Part shown: positions 11,843 to 24,135 of the stretch, piece after piece
Position numbering within the stretch: the first letter of the stretch is position 1
Layout: every line of letters starts with the position of its first letter
Assembly: GCF_963855985.1 (NCBI RefSeq)
Contig: NC_087097.1
Coordinates: 5,923,001 to 5,987,000 of the forward strand
Origin: Ostrinia nubilalis
Taxonomy: Eukaryota; Arthropoda; Insecta; Lepidoptera; Crambidae
Length of the DNA: 64,000 nucleotides
Direction of reading: 5' to 3'
Program-made: the position numbers and the translations under genes
The notes under the pieces: model-generated
Databases searched by the model: none
Seen by the model: only the letters and a program-made list of their open reading frames with translations
Told to the model about the DNA's origin: nothing

Positions 11843-13235
11843 TAGGAAGATAAAAAAGAAGTCATTAGACATTTTTCACTGAATAAAGACGTTCGACGTC
11901 CGTCATTTTCGTTTCACCAAGTATTCAAAGCAATTTTTCCCAACCAGTGCTGATGCATGGATTCGAGTGCCATGTATTGTGGCTTTACAAAATCGCTTAT
12001 GTGTTCTCCATGATAAGGAACTGTGCTATAAAACAAAAGTGTTAATCCGTCAATTCTGAAAATGTTTAAAACATAAATCGTATATAATTATACAATGATA
12101 GGGCCAGTAATATGCGGAGATGATATTGCCAAAACTTGTGGAAAACTGTTATTTTATTAATCCTACTTTAATTCCACAAGCAAATGGTTGTGCTTATTGT
12201 CTTAGTAAGTTGGAAAAATTATTGCACAAATAGCGCTATACTTTTGAAATAATTCTAGTTTTCTAAATCAAACTCTAATCTTTATATTCCTTGCTTACAG
12301 GATAAAGTATATTGCTATCTTTAAACTTATATTCTTGACTGAGATCATCATTTGTTATCGCGAAACACATTGAATTAAAACATTTTGTTCGTTCCGAGTT
12401 ATGTGTTTGACCTCTAGTAAGATAGTAGCGTTTGTGCACTGAAAAATAAATAAACATTTTAAAATCTAGCTTTCTCTAGCATTCTTAGCTTTGAGGTTAA
12501 TCTACTCTCTGGATTTATTTATATGAATAAATCTAATTTTAACTAGAAAATTCCTTTTTTTTTGTAGTCAAAAAAATTTTCGAAATTAGCAACAAAAAAT
12601 TACGTTCAAAGTTAAATAACCAATCTCATGATATAAATTTCATAACAAACGCACCGAAACCTAAAAGGCAGTTTCACTGAGGTATAATGAAATTACAAAG
12701 CCCGTTGTGAAGTGAGCCTGAACAGCTAATCCAGTTGTAAGCCACACTGTGCCCTAAATAATCTCCAAACGTTCACGTAGTTGATAACAATGTTTTCGTA
12801 CATTTGGGCGTAAACCAACTATTTTAAGGTAGTCATCAAGAGCAGTGTTCAAGGTATACGAAAAACTAGTACCTACTAGGAAAACGAAACTTGTTAAAGG
12901 TCAATAAATTTTTAAGAAATTACCCTTTCTTACTAAAAATATACCTACTTATAAGATAATCTTATTTTCCGTAGTGTAGTAGGTTGTAGTAGGTAGTGTC
13001 GCAGTACACCGTTTGCGGAACACTGATCAAGAGCATTCACGCGTGTATTGAGGGTAATGGTTGCTTTGACATAAGCTTAGCTTTATTACATGGCTAAACT
13101 TAGACCTAAATTACTGTCCTCTCATATATTAGTTTTCATATTTTCACTGTTCTAAAAATATAATACAACAATTAGGTAATTGAACCAATACCGTGGATGT
13201 TGTAAAAAGGAACTAAGAGTCAAATTCAATCAATC
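11843..13235. other. Intronic AT-rich tract
   Basis: No repeat family or exon was recognised. Confidence 0.4.
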
Positions 13236-13311
13236 ATCCTACCTAGACTGTATCACACTTAACACCAGGTGCGATTGTGGTCAAATACCTGCCTTGTTAT
13301 GCACAAAAAAA
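13236..13311 (+). mobile_element. Retroelement 3' end with short poly(A)
   Basis: It reads 'cacttaacaccaggtgcgat', with 'caaatacctgccttgt' and an A run at 13304-13311. The same family in the other orientation is at 60778-60910, where it begins with a T run. Confidence 0.55.
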
Positions 13312-14008
13312 TGGCTTTCCTAACCCAACTGATTAGCGAGTGAAGTGTAGGCCTAAAACTTCTAAAACTGCGTCTAATCTGGTCAATTAAAGAGGGTCTT
13401 GCTCCAGTATTAGAAATTCACCCTATGGATATAAAAACTACTACTAAGGAATCGTTATAGTCCATAGGTACACATAATTTGGGAAATAACAAACTGTTTT
13501 CTTTGCGCTGTTTACAAGTCAACTTCGAAATAAAATTACCCACTTCCCACTTAGATTAACTTTTGCACAAGGGAAAAGACAAGGGAGACTCCAGCCCGCG
13601 TGGTTTAAAAACTTCGATGTCCTTTTAGATTTCATATTGTTATCCAACACTTTGTTTTTGAAGCTCTGAAATAATATTATTTGCAATATTTTTGTTTTAT
13701 TTCGAGGTGTCGTTGACATTGTGAGAAATTTCATCTGCTCATACTTATTGGAAAGGAGAAAGGAAAATTTGAATTGATATTATTTAATTAATTGATAATT
13801 TCAAAAGAAACTTAGCTTATTGTTAAAGCTTGTGAGAGCTTAATGGTATAGCATTTCACTAGAACAGAGGTCTACCCTATTTGAATGCTAAAATGGACAG
13901 CTTTATTTAAGTCCCACAATCCTGAACTAAAAATATATTTAGAATAAATTATGAAGCAAATTCACTTACATTATGTTTGAAATTAAAATTGATTTTTTTC
14001 ACACACTA

Positions 14009-14131
14009 ACGCCCGTATTCACAAATCGAATGCACAGACTTGAATAGAGCTCTGTGATTGGTTTGTGTCACCCTGTGAGTCCACGCGCACTGTGAGACCT
14101 CATAGTACCTATTATTTGTGAATACGGGCGT
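14009..14131. mobile_element. MITE, TIR ACGCCCGTATTCACAAA
   Basis: A short copy of the family at 5040-5191. It keeps both TIRs and 'gagctctgtgattggttt' but has lost about 30 bp. Confidence 0.85.
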
Positions 14132-15066
14132 AAAACGTTATTACTTTCTGGAGTAGGCCACATCTTATCAAACTTTTATAAGTGCTGCCCAAAGTTTTGT
14201 TTTGGTAATATTCGCGTGTTACGTTGTTGTCATTAGTACAGTCATGCAATGTTTGTGACATTTACTTTTCCCAATTCACTGTCTAATTAACCTTATCACA
14301 TCCACCCAAGGTTCACAATCGCACGTCGAGATAAATATTTGAAGATGGTCCCACTATGTGAGCACTGTCATAGTGGCACGCGATCCTCTACTTAAGTTCG
14401 GGAAGGGGACACTTCCCTGAAGGTTTCGGGTGAAAATAATAACTGTCCCATACAGTGACACTATAATTTATATGACAGTGATTGAATGGGATGCCGTAAT
14501 TATCTTTGTAATAGTATTATTGTGATACATGGGTATCTACAGTAAATAAAAATATCGAGAAGTATTTCATGTCATTAAAATAATATGTTTAGTAAAATTA
14601 ATTATACATTATTAGGTACCTACTACGTTTTGTTTCTGATGCATAAAAACAGTATAAACATCAGTAAGGCCTACTGTACATAGCTGAAATCTATTAATTG
14701 ATGATTTAATATCAAATTAAGACGTTAGATGGGGCAACGATTGAAACTTACAGTATAATTGTCATTAATTGTAATTTTTTTTGTTGTTTCGCGAGTATCA
14801 AAAGCTATAGAAAAGTTATTTTAAGCAAACTCTAAAAATAATATAGATCATAGCTCATTAACTACCTATATGTTTGCCTCATTCAGTGAACTCCAAAGCC
14901 TAGAATTCCATAATTCTATTCGACCATTCAGCCTAACCTAGTGTTAAGTACTAGCCTAGGTACTATTAAAGGCCGGTAAATCTATTCTCATAAATAAAAT
15001 ACTGGATACTTAACTTTCACATTATATTGCCTTATTTTAGATACAATTCATTACTTAGCACAAAAG
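14132..15066. other. Intronic tract, nothing recognised
   Basis: No coding exon with splice sites and no recognised repeat. Confidence 0.4.
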
Positions 15067-15090
15067 CGCGCGGAGTCATCTCCGCGCGTC
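15067..15090. repeat. Short GC hairpin
   Basis: The arms cgcgcggag and 'ctccgcgcg' are separated by four bases. A second small inverted repeat of 'tgacattgac' type lies about 40 bp on. The role is unknown. Confidence 0.4.
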
Positions 15091-15710
15091 CCTCTATTCT
15101 GACGTTTGATTCTCGTGTGACATTGACAATACGTCAATGTCACTATGACAGCAGCTCATTGGCTATAACGATACCGCTATTTTAACGTTTTATATTTTTC
15201 ACAATTAACAGTACCAACTAAAGTGCAAGTCACGGTGGCTAAAGCCGCCGAGTCATGATCATCGATATGATCAGTTAAAAAAAAAAAACCTTATTTGTTA
15301 TTGCCTGAAATTCAATATTGAATCAGGCTTACTCAACTCTGTGACATTTAGTGCTTTTTTCCCGTGATGCTGATTTCAGCACGCGCACGGATCTGATCCG
15401 CATGCGAGCTGCCCGCATTTCATTATTTCATACTTGTCACTGACTCGTATTACAACACTGGACAGGCTATGTCCTTAAATGACGGCTAATTTTGTGTACG
15501 AATGTGAAGCGCCACTGCGATTATTCCGAGAACAAATTTTGACGTACATTGTATGGCGTAACCATAGGAGTAAGCGAGAAAAAACATCACTAATTTTGGT
15601 CAATCGTATCTGTCTACAGTATGGCCTACAGCGCCAAAATGGCGAAACTCTAATAGGCACAAAAATATTATGACAGCAGCCAGTCCAGTATGTAATAGTA
15701 TAGAGGGCCT

Positions 15711-15852
15711 AGTGTGAGTTTACATCAAATGCGCTCAATAGTGAGTACGTCAAAAAATTGCATTAAATGTATGACAGATTTTACAGCGCCCCTAGCGGGA
15801 AACGTTCAAAAACTAAAATGTTCATACATTTTCTTTTATGTAAACTCACACT
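15711..15852. mobile_element. MITE, TIR AGTGTGAGTTTACAT
   Basis: The ends agtgtgagtttacat and 'atgtaaactcacact' are perfect inverted repeats around 110 bp of non-coding sequence. The reading frame through it starts inside the TIR. Confidence 0.75.
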
Positions 15853-15906
15853 CAGCCCACAGGTCAGTGATACTTGTACACGCACGCAACCAGCAGCGTG
15901 ATTATT

Positions 15907-16075
15907 CATCATCACCATCATCATTTCAGCCATAGGACGTCCACTGCTGAACATAGGCCTCCCCTATTGCTTTCCACGTTGATCGATTGGTAGCGGCCTG
16001 CGTCCAGCGCTTCCTTGCTACCTTTACGATGTCGTCGGTCCACCTTGTAGGTAGACATCCCACGCTGATTATTAA
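15907..16075 (-). mobile_element. RTE-clade LINE 3' end with probable 8-bp target duplication
   Basis: It runs from 'catttcagccataggacgtc' to 'ggtagacatcccacgc'. The flanks share tgattatt (15899-15906 and 16076-16083), probably the target-site duplication. The minus-strand frame with the W-T-D-D and R-W motifs is the end of the LINE polyprotein. Confidence 0.8.
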
Positions 16076-16456
16076 AGAGACAAGATCCGCACGAGTGCCG
16101 AAATCCGCATCACAGGAAAAAGGCACTTATAGCTAAACCAACAAGAAAGCTTTGAGTTGCCTTTTTAGAAGTTGTCCAGACACAAAAATACTTTCAACTT
16201 TGAACTACATACCGTTTCCCTTGAAACATGGTGTTTAAAAGTTTTACCGTCGCGTGTATTAGTACAATGTGGAGCAAGGCTCGCTGTACATTATTAAACG
16301 AAGCCTACCGTTTCATGTTTACAAGGCGGTGTGGCGTAAAGGATGTCCTAGTGTGGGCGTTTTTTGCTGACGCGCTACCGGTTCGGAAAGGTAGGTACAC
16401 CCGTATTCACAAACATTACTATGAGGTTTCAAAAACCTATTCATAGACAATACTTA

Positions 16457-16631
16457 GAATAGGCGCACACCGTTGATTTTTCGTCGGCCGATAGTTTAGT
16501 CGGGCAGTTGATCAGTATGGGCATGTATGGGAGTGCGCACACTACGCCGATTCGATTTGGCCGATTCTTCATACAATTTGAAATCGGGCACAACTATCGG
16601 CCAACTAAAAATCAACGGTGTGCGCCTACTC
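16457..16631. mobile_element. Harbinger-type MITE, TIR GAGTAGGCGCACACC
   Basis: The TIRs 'ggcgcacaccgttgattttt' and the inverse are flanked by TTA on both sides (16454-16456 and 16632-16634). A 3-bp TTA duplication is typical of PIF/Harbinger. A copy is at 17114-17260. Confidence 0.85.
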
Positions 16632-16634
16632 TTA

Positions 16635-16756
16635 GGCTTGGTTGCACCATCTTACTTACTTTAACTTTGACAAACGTCAAAAATTTTTCAAACTACATAT
16701 AAAAAGCACCGGTTATTGTCATAGTTACCGTTAAAGTTAGCTGGTGCAACTCAGCC
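16635..16756. mobile_element. Harbinger-type MITE, TIR GGCTGGGTTGCACCATCTTA
   Basis: It begins at 'ggcttggttgcaccatctta' and ends 'tggtgcaactcagcc', with TTA at 16632-16634 and 16757-16759. The left TTA is shared with the neighbouring MITE. Other copies are at 53304-53421 and 63222-63339, with a half copy at 51992-52029. Confidence 0.85.
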
Positions 16757-17113
16757 TTAGTGGTGGAGTGACACACACGAACCAATCGCAGAGCTCTATT
16801 CAACGCTGTGCGTTTGACGTCGCATAGCGTTGCTGCGCCACATATGCAAGCATCGTTTTTGAATACGGGTGTTAGTGGACAGCAGACAGTACCTAGTGGT
16901 ACCTAGTCATACGCTGCAGCTTTAACAGGTATAATATTAAACTTTATTGCGCAAGTAAAAAGGTTCACAATGATACTTCGAAAGAAATAGATGGCATATT
17001 TGACATAAATAAACATATTTTAAAGACTTTTTAGGGTTTTATTGTGGTTTTTAATCAGGAAAATGAACTGGCTGACATAAAAAGGCAAAGGATGAAGGAA
17101 TAGGTACGTTTTA

Positions 17114-17260
17114 GAGTAGGCGCACACCGTTGATTTTTAGTTGGCCGATAGTTGTGCCCGATTTAAATTTGTATGAAGAATCGGCGTATTACATGCCCAT
17201 ACAGATCAACTGCCCGACTAAACTATCGGCCGACGAAAAATCAACGGTGTGCGCCTACTC
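17114..17260. mobile_element. Harbinger-type MITE, TIR GAGTAGGCGCACACC
   Basis: A second copy of 16457-16631, 147 bp long, with TTA at 17111-17113 and 17261-17263. Its left and right halves are exchanged relative to the first copy, meaning it is inserted in the other orientation. Confidence 0.85.
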
Positions 17261-17575
17261 TTAAGTGTACCTGTCGTATGGACTTATCTGCTCATATGTT
17301 TTAGCGAAGTAAAAATTATTGCTCGCATAAAAGTCTAGCGCTATCTACTCTTTACATTTTATGGATGACAGGTAAAAAGTGACGCTCAATCCCGCTTAGC
17401 GTGTCTTCACGGCCTTTTAGCTAAGATCGAAGTGAAGGGAACATGTCTGATAACATGACATCGCAATTTTCGAAGTGTCCTCGTCATCGCTTTACATATT
17501 TCGAACATAATCGCAAAATGTCTCGTGCATTATGCTTGATCACGAGTACAGATTGATTACTAGACGGTATAATAT

Positions 17576-18016
17576 CCATACTTGATATTATAAATGCGAA
17601 AAAGTGTCTGTTAAAGACACACACCAAGCTCGGCGGCTACTAAACTATGACTTTTCATAGTTCGTTCGTTCGTTTCAGCCGAAAGACGTCCACTGCTGGA
17701 CAAAGGCCTCCTCCAAGGATTTCCACAAAGACCGGTCCTGTGCCGTTCGCATCCAGGCACCTCCGGCGACCTTCACCAGATGACTTTTCATAACTTGACA
17801 TAAGTCGAGTCGGATTTGGTGTGTAGACAAGACATTAACGTATCTCATGCATAGACCGCTGAACCGATTAAGATGAGATATAGCTTAGTTTTTTTATTTT
17901 TAGTTCGTAGCTTAGTAAGCTTGAAGGATAACTTTTATTCCAGTTTTTGAAACAGGAACGCGCACGTGATAGTTTTTCTGTAATATTTACGTGAGTGGAA
18001 CTGCGGGCAAAAGCTA
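17576..18016 (+). mobile_element. Decayed Helitron-like element split by a LINE tail
   Basis: It starts 'tgatattataaatgcgaaa' and ends 'gaactgcgggcaaaagctag'. The middle ('ccgctgaaccgattaagatg', 'agtttttgaaacaggaacgc') matches the family. It is interrupted at 17660-17779. Confidence 0.65.
17660..17779 (-). mobile_element. LINE 3' end ('cgttcgtttcagcc' family) with 13-bp target duplication
   Basis: 120 bp from gttcgttcgttcgtttcagc to 'gcgaccttcaccag', flanked by the direct repeat atgacttttcata at 17647-17659 and 17780-17792. This is an exact picture of a 5'-truncated target-primed insertion. Confidence 0.9.
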
Positions 18017-18713
18017 GTTACGAAATAACTGAGTAAAGGCTCTTATCAAGCTGGCACAGAGAACTCAAATTGTTATAACCGTTTGCTTAAACAGTATTAC
18101 AGTCCCGTGCCCTTGCTGTTGGATATTCTGACCCAGAAGATCGTTAAAATTGACCTTTTGACTGTATTTAAAACATATATAAGACTGGTCTTAATAATTA
18201 TATGTATAAATAAAGGCTACAGATAGAGAAATCAAACACTTTTGATGAAATTTTCAATTCAACTGGAAGATCAGTACTTAACCTACATTTATATGTATAC
18301 TTACATAAGCTACTCAAATACGGTAATATGAAATCATTAGATAATAATATATAAAATGGAACGATGTTATTATTTAATGTACAAATTAATGAGAAATCAT
18401 TAATGTTGTTTCATACGAAATATCATTTTGAAATTCACAGATCGTAATCCTATAATTGAAATTGAAGTATTTATCAAATCAAATCGGATTGAGCTTGAAT
18501 GCGTTTGAAAGCATCATTAAATTTGTAATGATCGTTACCCGTGAACATAATTATTTCATAATAGCATTAAATGGAGAGTTTAATTTTATTATTCTGGTAA
18601 TAATTTATATCACATCGGTATAATTAAAATCTCAGATCTGACATTGGTTTTATGATCAAATAATTCTAAATCATGATAATCTGAATATACTCGTACTCGT
18701 ACCTATTACAAGC

Positions 18714-18717
<4 letters not shown>

Positions 18718-18755
<38 letters not shown>
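18718..18755. repeat. (TTTA)n microsatellite
   Basis: About nine TTTA units, directly upstream of the TIR element at 18781. It may be the tail of a SINE otherwise lost. Confidence 0.9.
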
Positions 18756-18756
<1 letters not shown>

Positions 18757-18780
18757 TGAAAGAAACATACAGCTTTTATA

Positions 18781-19519
18781 GCCTGACCAGGAACATAAAA
18801 AACCTGGCATAGAGGCGCCTCAATTGCATTTGATAGTGCAACACTGAGTACAGTCGTACCTGTGTTAAATTAATAGGCTAACTTTATGTATCAGGATTCA
18901 GGATTACGGGCTAATTTGATATTTTCATAAATTAACGAAAAAATATTATTATAGGTAACCTGATTTAAATAAATTAAATGAAACCATCAATCGAGCTAGT
19001 AGAATTTATTTTATTATTCATCAATAATCAAATTCAGAACTTGAATATTCAACTGCAATGTCTGCTCATGAACGCTTCAAACTCGGTACTTCTTTCCCAA
19101 TCCCATAAAATTCAACACTTAGAAAGTGACAAAATTTTTTAAAATAGGTAGTTGAAACAAACCACAGCTAATTTTCATAGTGGACTGTACTATACGATAA
19201 ACATGTCAGTCAATTTGACAACCTTTGTCGGAAATATTATTCAATGAAAATATTGTCCGAACCCTTAGTATTTCTCTTCGACAAATACTTTAACACATTG
19301 TGAACCACTTTTCTTTCAAGACTATAAAAATATTTTAGCAATTTAATTCATAAAACCAATTGCGCACATTTAAAATAAAGTTTGTTTACACTTTGACAGC
19401 AATAGACTGACATGCAAGGTGACATGTCAATGAAGTTTTCAGTTACTGTTGCCATTAAAAGAAATTAGTACCATTAGTTTTCCGCAACATGGCGAGGGTT
19501 TTTATGTTCCTGGTCAGGC
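18781..19519. mobile_element. 739-bp non-autonomous TIR element, TA target
   Basis: The ends gcctgaccaggaacataaaa and 'ttatgttcctggtcaggc' are flanked by TA (18779-18780, 19520-19521). There is no transposase frame inside. The TA duplication suggests Tc1/mariner-type mobilisation. Confidence 0.8.
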
Positions 19520-19521
19520 TA

Positions 19522-21268
19522 TATATTACATAGGTACAGGAAAAAGTTTAGTTTATTCATAAGCCAAAAAAGTTTCCAATGTTAATTTGTCAATAGCGAA
19601 GACATATTATAAAAAGTTTCGTAGTAATTTAACTAGGTAATTTCGTTCATCAGAAACAAGATAATCCCACTTAAACGTGGTCAACCTTCTTAACATGTGA
19701 AGTAAAAACACGCAGAGAACAATTGAATATATCAATGTGACTGTATCGAACATTATGTGTGTTGCAAGCACGAACAAGAAATCTATTCTTTGTCAATTTA
19801 ACCAATTTATCCTATTTGTCAATTTAACCAAGGATATTATATAGAAAAAGATTGAATTTTTAAATTATTAATTTATTGTCTACAAAGGACCGAATTCAAT
19901 ATATTTATAAGCCGATTGAATACGTAAAGAAAATAAGACCTTTTTTCAAAGTAAGCTTACTTTATTTCTTTACTCTAAAGACCTCCAAATCGTTCGGGCA
20001 ATAGCGAACGTTCCCTCTGGGGATTCGAATTTTGCAAACAAATAATACGTTGAATTCTGACTGATAGTGCTTCGGGTACTGGCAAATTTGATATCTGGGT
20101 ACCTGTGCAAAGGTGAATGTGAAAAAAACAAAACGCGTGTTCGAATTTCAAATTTAAATCCTTTTTACAGAACCCGAGCGTGCAATTTCGGTGTAGAGTC
20201 GACAAAAATGTAACTCGACACCATTTTCGCAAGCGTTCAGATTGTTTTGTCCCAAATGAAGTTAGTCGCGACTGATTGTAAATATGCACTACACAAAATT
20301 TTTTGGGTATTTTGATTTATAAAAATAAAAAATAACAACGAAAAAGAAGAAAATATGGAGTTGATAAAAAGTAAATCCCTTTAAAAGTGCCAAATATTAC
20401 ACTTAGAGCCGGTTTCATGAAAAGGGACCTATCTACAAATCCATATCTCTATTTGCATCCTTACAATCATTTTCGATAGGTCTACACTTGCGATATAAAT
20501 GTTACCTCTATCTTACATGTCCGCTTACGATAACATCTCAAAGTGAGTGAATGATAAATAGATCTAGCCAAAAATACTCACATCTAGCGAAATAGAGCCA
20601 TAAGTTTGAATACCTTTCATTTGTTTCATCAAAAATTGTGGTGTGCGTGCAAATTTACAATCAACATTCGACTTTACTTCAAACGAGATAGGTACGTGTG
20701 ATAATAGAAAACTGGTGCGGAACGCAAATCGTGATAGCGTGCTGTTTAGCAAAACCGATATGTGACGTGACGCGACTGTAACCAAAGGCCGGAGCTGGCT
20801 TTGTACACTGATATTTTGTGTGGATATTTCGTAGATGTCCGAAGGAAAGAACATGATTTTTATTTTACATACCATATGAGCCAAGATCACGTAGTTTTGA
20901 AACTTTGACAAAGCCAAGTCTTTTAATAAAAGGTAGAAATTATCGTCCGATAATGACAAAGATAAGAAAGGAGCTTTGTTTTTTGCATAACTTTATTAAA
21001 ATGTCTGTAGTCTTCATAACTTTATTTTCGTTTTAATTAGCTTTTTGTATGTTTGTCTAAAACAGCTTAGTACTATTTTTGTGTCTCAGACTTTATAAGA
21101 CCTTTTTTTGTCCTGCTAAAAATCTTCGGAGACGTCACACTGCCTCAAAGGGCCGCCCCTTTCACGAGACAAAACATCTAACTACTTTAGCTTCTACTGT
21201 CAATTTGGCAACCACTGAAATATCCACACAAAGTACAAACCTGCTCCAGCCTACACACTAGTAAGCGT
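19522..21268. other. Intronic tract, nothing firm
   Basis: The minus-strand frames at 19975-20289 and 20564-20959 lack splice sites, domains or codon bias I can support. The block near 20405-20570 may be an old repeat. Confidence 0.35.
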
Positions 21269-21269
21269 G

Positions 21270-22262
21270 CAGCTTACTTGGTGGTCGCAACCGGCACATC
21301 GGCACTGGCAGTAGGGGCAAGCCCGCGGTATTCCGCGGGCCGGACTCCGCTAGCTCGCCTGGGTTTGCTCCTCTGGCGCGGCGTGCAGGAGCGCGAATTG
21401 ACAGCCGCAGTCTCTCGCGCTCCGCCTCGGGTATTGGAAGCAACGATCCAATAGGCAGCACACGTCCTGCGCTCCACACTATTCAAGCAGAAGAGTGATC
21501 TAGAGTTTCTTTTTAAAGCACGTCGGTATCCTAATCCTACGGATAGGTACATATAAATCTAGCACGATTATTGTTCCTGACCAGTATCATTAAGGAAAAT
21601 TTGGTAACAAAGGAACATAATTAAGCCAATATTAACAGACTCAAGTTGCACTGAAATGTACTCCTGTACTGATAAGCTACCAGAGTCCTATCGGACTCCG
21701 CTAGCTCCCCTGGTTTTGTTCCACTGGCGTGGCTTCCAGGAGCATTGGTATCCTGCAGATACATTAATCTAAAAAAATGATTGTTTTGACCATTTCAAAC
21801 CTTAGTGATAAAAGATCATAATTTAGTAAATATTCAATTTAACTGCCACAGTATTTTCCTTTACTAAAAAGCTACCAGAGTCCGATCGGACTCCGCTAGC
21901 TCGCCTGGTTTTATTCCACTGGCGCGGCGTGCATGAGCGCGAACTGACAGCCGCAGTCTCTAGCGCTCCGCTTCGGGTATTGGAAGAAACGGTCCAATAG
22001 GCAGCAACAGTTCTGCGCGCCACACTATTCAAGCAAAAAGCAATCTAGTTTATTTTCATGTCACTTCAATACATCCTACAGGCACAATTATTGCTCCAAG
22101 CCAGTATCTTGTTAAAACTTAGTTATAAAATAACCATACAACTGTTCAACTTCCAGGTAAAGTCTTACCACAATGCTTCTATTACTAATAAGCTGACAGA
22201 GTCCGACCGGACTCCGCTAGCTCGCCTAGTTTTATTACTCAGGCGCGGACTCACTGGCATAG
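21270..22262. repeat. GC-rich diverged tandem repeat, about 330-bp period
   Basis: The motif 'cggactccgctagctc' recurs at about 21341, 21692, 21887 and 22208. Copies 1 and 3 are long (about 150 bp similar), copy 2 has an internal deletion, and copy 4 is cut short. The AT-rich spacers are also related. Minus-strand translation of copies 1 and 3 looks similar (ETAAV-SRSCTPRQ), but most differences change amino acids, so coding is unlikely. Confidence 0.75.
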
Positions 22263-23581
22263 GTAGGTAATAATACCTACCTACTAATTTATTCATTTTC
22301 GATAATTGTCAAAAAAAAATGACGTCATCTTTTTTATTACTACTCCGACTGCTGTTTCTAACAGAATAATAAAATTCATTCTCGCTACGACGTACCTGTG
22401 AATGTACGACGTCTTTCGGAACATCAAAATAAATTCGCTACAACACTCATCACGTTTTATTTCACCACGAAACTACAACAACCGTTCGGACACCGAGCTC
22501 GTTTATTGTATTTCCAATAGACATTCAGGTTTACGGCCCACATTATTTCATTCAATGTTAGTGTGTTCACACATAAATTATGTCAGTCCTACAAGAAACT
22601 TCGTCGGCCGAGCGAGTAAGCAGTTGTAATACCAGCTAAGCGTACTCAAGCCTTATTAGTCGAAGATCCGTATCTAGTGACACTTTTGTAACTCGATAAC
22701 ATAATAGAGCTACTCGAAGCTGTATTATTAGCTGCAGAATGGGCAAAAAGGAAAGTACAACGTAATAAAGAGAGCAATTTCTTAGAAGATTTCGCTGGTA
22801 AAGCCAATTACTAGGCGAATGTGAGTTTCGTTAATAAATGATACCGTAAAAGATCAAAGGGAATGTTGAAAAGGATGTTACTCGAGAGAGAATCTGCTTT
22901 ATGGCAATAATATTAAAGATCGATTGTAAATTTACATGTACATTCACAATTGACTTAATTTTACGCACTAAAGATACTATTATTTATTCTGTGCTAAAGG
23001 GCAATTAATAACACTTACTGAATTTAAGAAGAAAACTTTTTTTAATGAGTGGACTGGACATATTACCTATATTTCTGATTACATTAGAATTTTATAAGTT
23101 GTCAAATGGTTTTGAAAAACCAACTAAAATGCAGAAAAATGTAAGTCTTTAAAGACGTAAATACTCTATACGTATACGTCAACATATTTCACAGTCAAAA
23201 GATAATAAACTCAAACAGAACCATACATTATCGCCCCCATGAGTAAAGTCCTTGTGAATTTATTGTTGGCATGCGAGCATACTTTCCTATTTTTATCACT
23301 AGCATTAGAAACTATGGCATATTATGCCTTGTTAAAGCCATACGTTTCTTTTAGGTCTATTTCTTACGTACGGCAGCCATATTGCTGTCAGGAAATCTAC
23401 CTTTTTTTGACTAGCAGAGGCATATTTCAAGTCTATGTATGACATCTTGAAGAAATTATACAAGTATTTCTTACTGTGGAAGAAATTTTTGACTGACAAG
23501 ACGTGAGCAGGAGCGCACACATTTTCTATATCAACAAAAAATACAATACAAGAAGGGAGTTAATGAAGCGTTTTGCTACTA
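22263..23581. other. Intronic tract, nothing recognised
   Basis: No gene or repeat family was identified. Confidence 0.4.
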
Positions 23582-24133
23582 GACTAAGAGCTAGTGAACG
23601 CCAGACCTACGTCATTTTATAAAAGCTGAAAGTTTGTCAGCGTATGCTCCCAATATAGGATATAATGTTGGTGAATTATGAAGTTTGGGTCGTGGTGGCT
23701 TTGGGAGCTACCCTAAAAAAACTGTCTGGCAAGGAGTTGGAACTGTCAAAACTGTCTGGCTGTTGGGGAAAATACTTCTAATTATTGCCCAAATATTATA
23801 CATAAAAATCAGATTTTATAGTATAACGTAAGTCTAACTTTTACGGTGGCTTTTTCTGTATATTCAAAAGACTGTAATTCTACTAACGTTATACCATTAA
23901 ATCTGATTTTTATGTATAATATTTGGACAATAATTAGAAGTATTTTCCCTAACAGCCAGACAGTTTTGACAGTTCCAACTCCTTGAAAGACAGTTTTTTT
24001 AGGGTAGCTCCCAAAGCCACCACGACCCAAACTTCATAATTCACCAACATTATATCCTATATTGGGAGCACACGCTGACAAACTTTCAGCTTTTATAAAA
24101 TGACGTAAGTCTGGCGTTCACTAGCTCTTAGTC
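23582..24133. mobile_element. 552-bp foldback element, TA target
   Basis: The ends gactaagagctagtgaacgc and the inverse are flanked by TA (23580-23581, 24134-24135). The arms of about 230 bp are nearly complementary around a 70-bp loop. Small frames inside are hairpin by-products. Confidence 0.9.
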
Positions 24134-24135
24134 TA

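Larger units (their letters stand above)
16397..16872. mobile_element. MITE (ACACCCGTATTCAC) split by two nested MITEs
   Basis: Its outer ends acacccgtattcacaaac and 'gaatacgggtgt' match the family at 5040. The middle is interrupted by the elements at 16457-16631 and 16635-16756. Without them it is about 170 bp, the normal size of the family. Confidence 0.8.

Noticed and set aside
21258..22032. Related Arg/Ser-rich minus-strand frames as a duplicated gene
   Set aside because: Most differences between units alter amino acids, there are no splice sites or domains, and the units are part of a non-coding tandem repeat.
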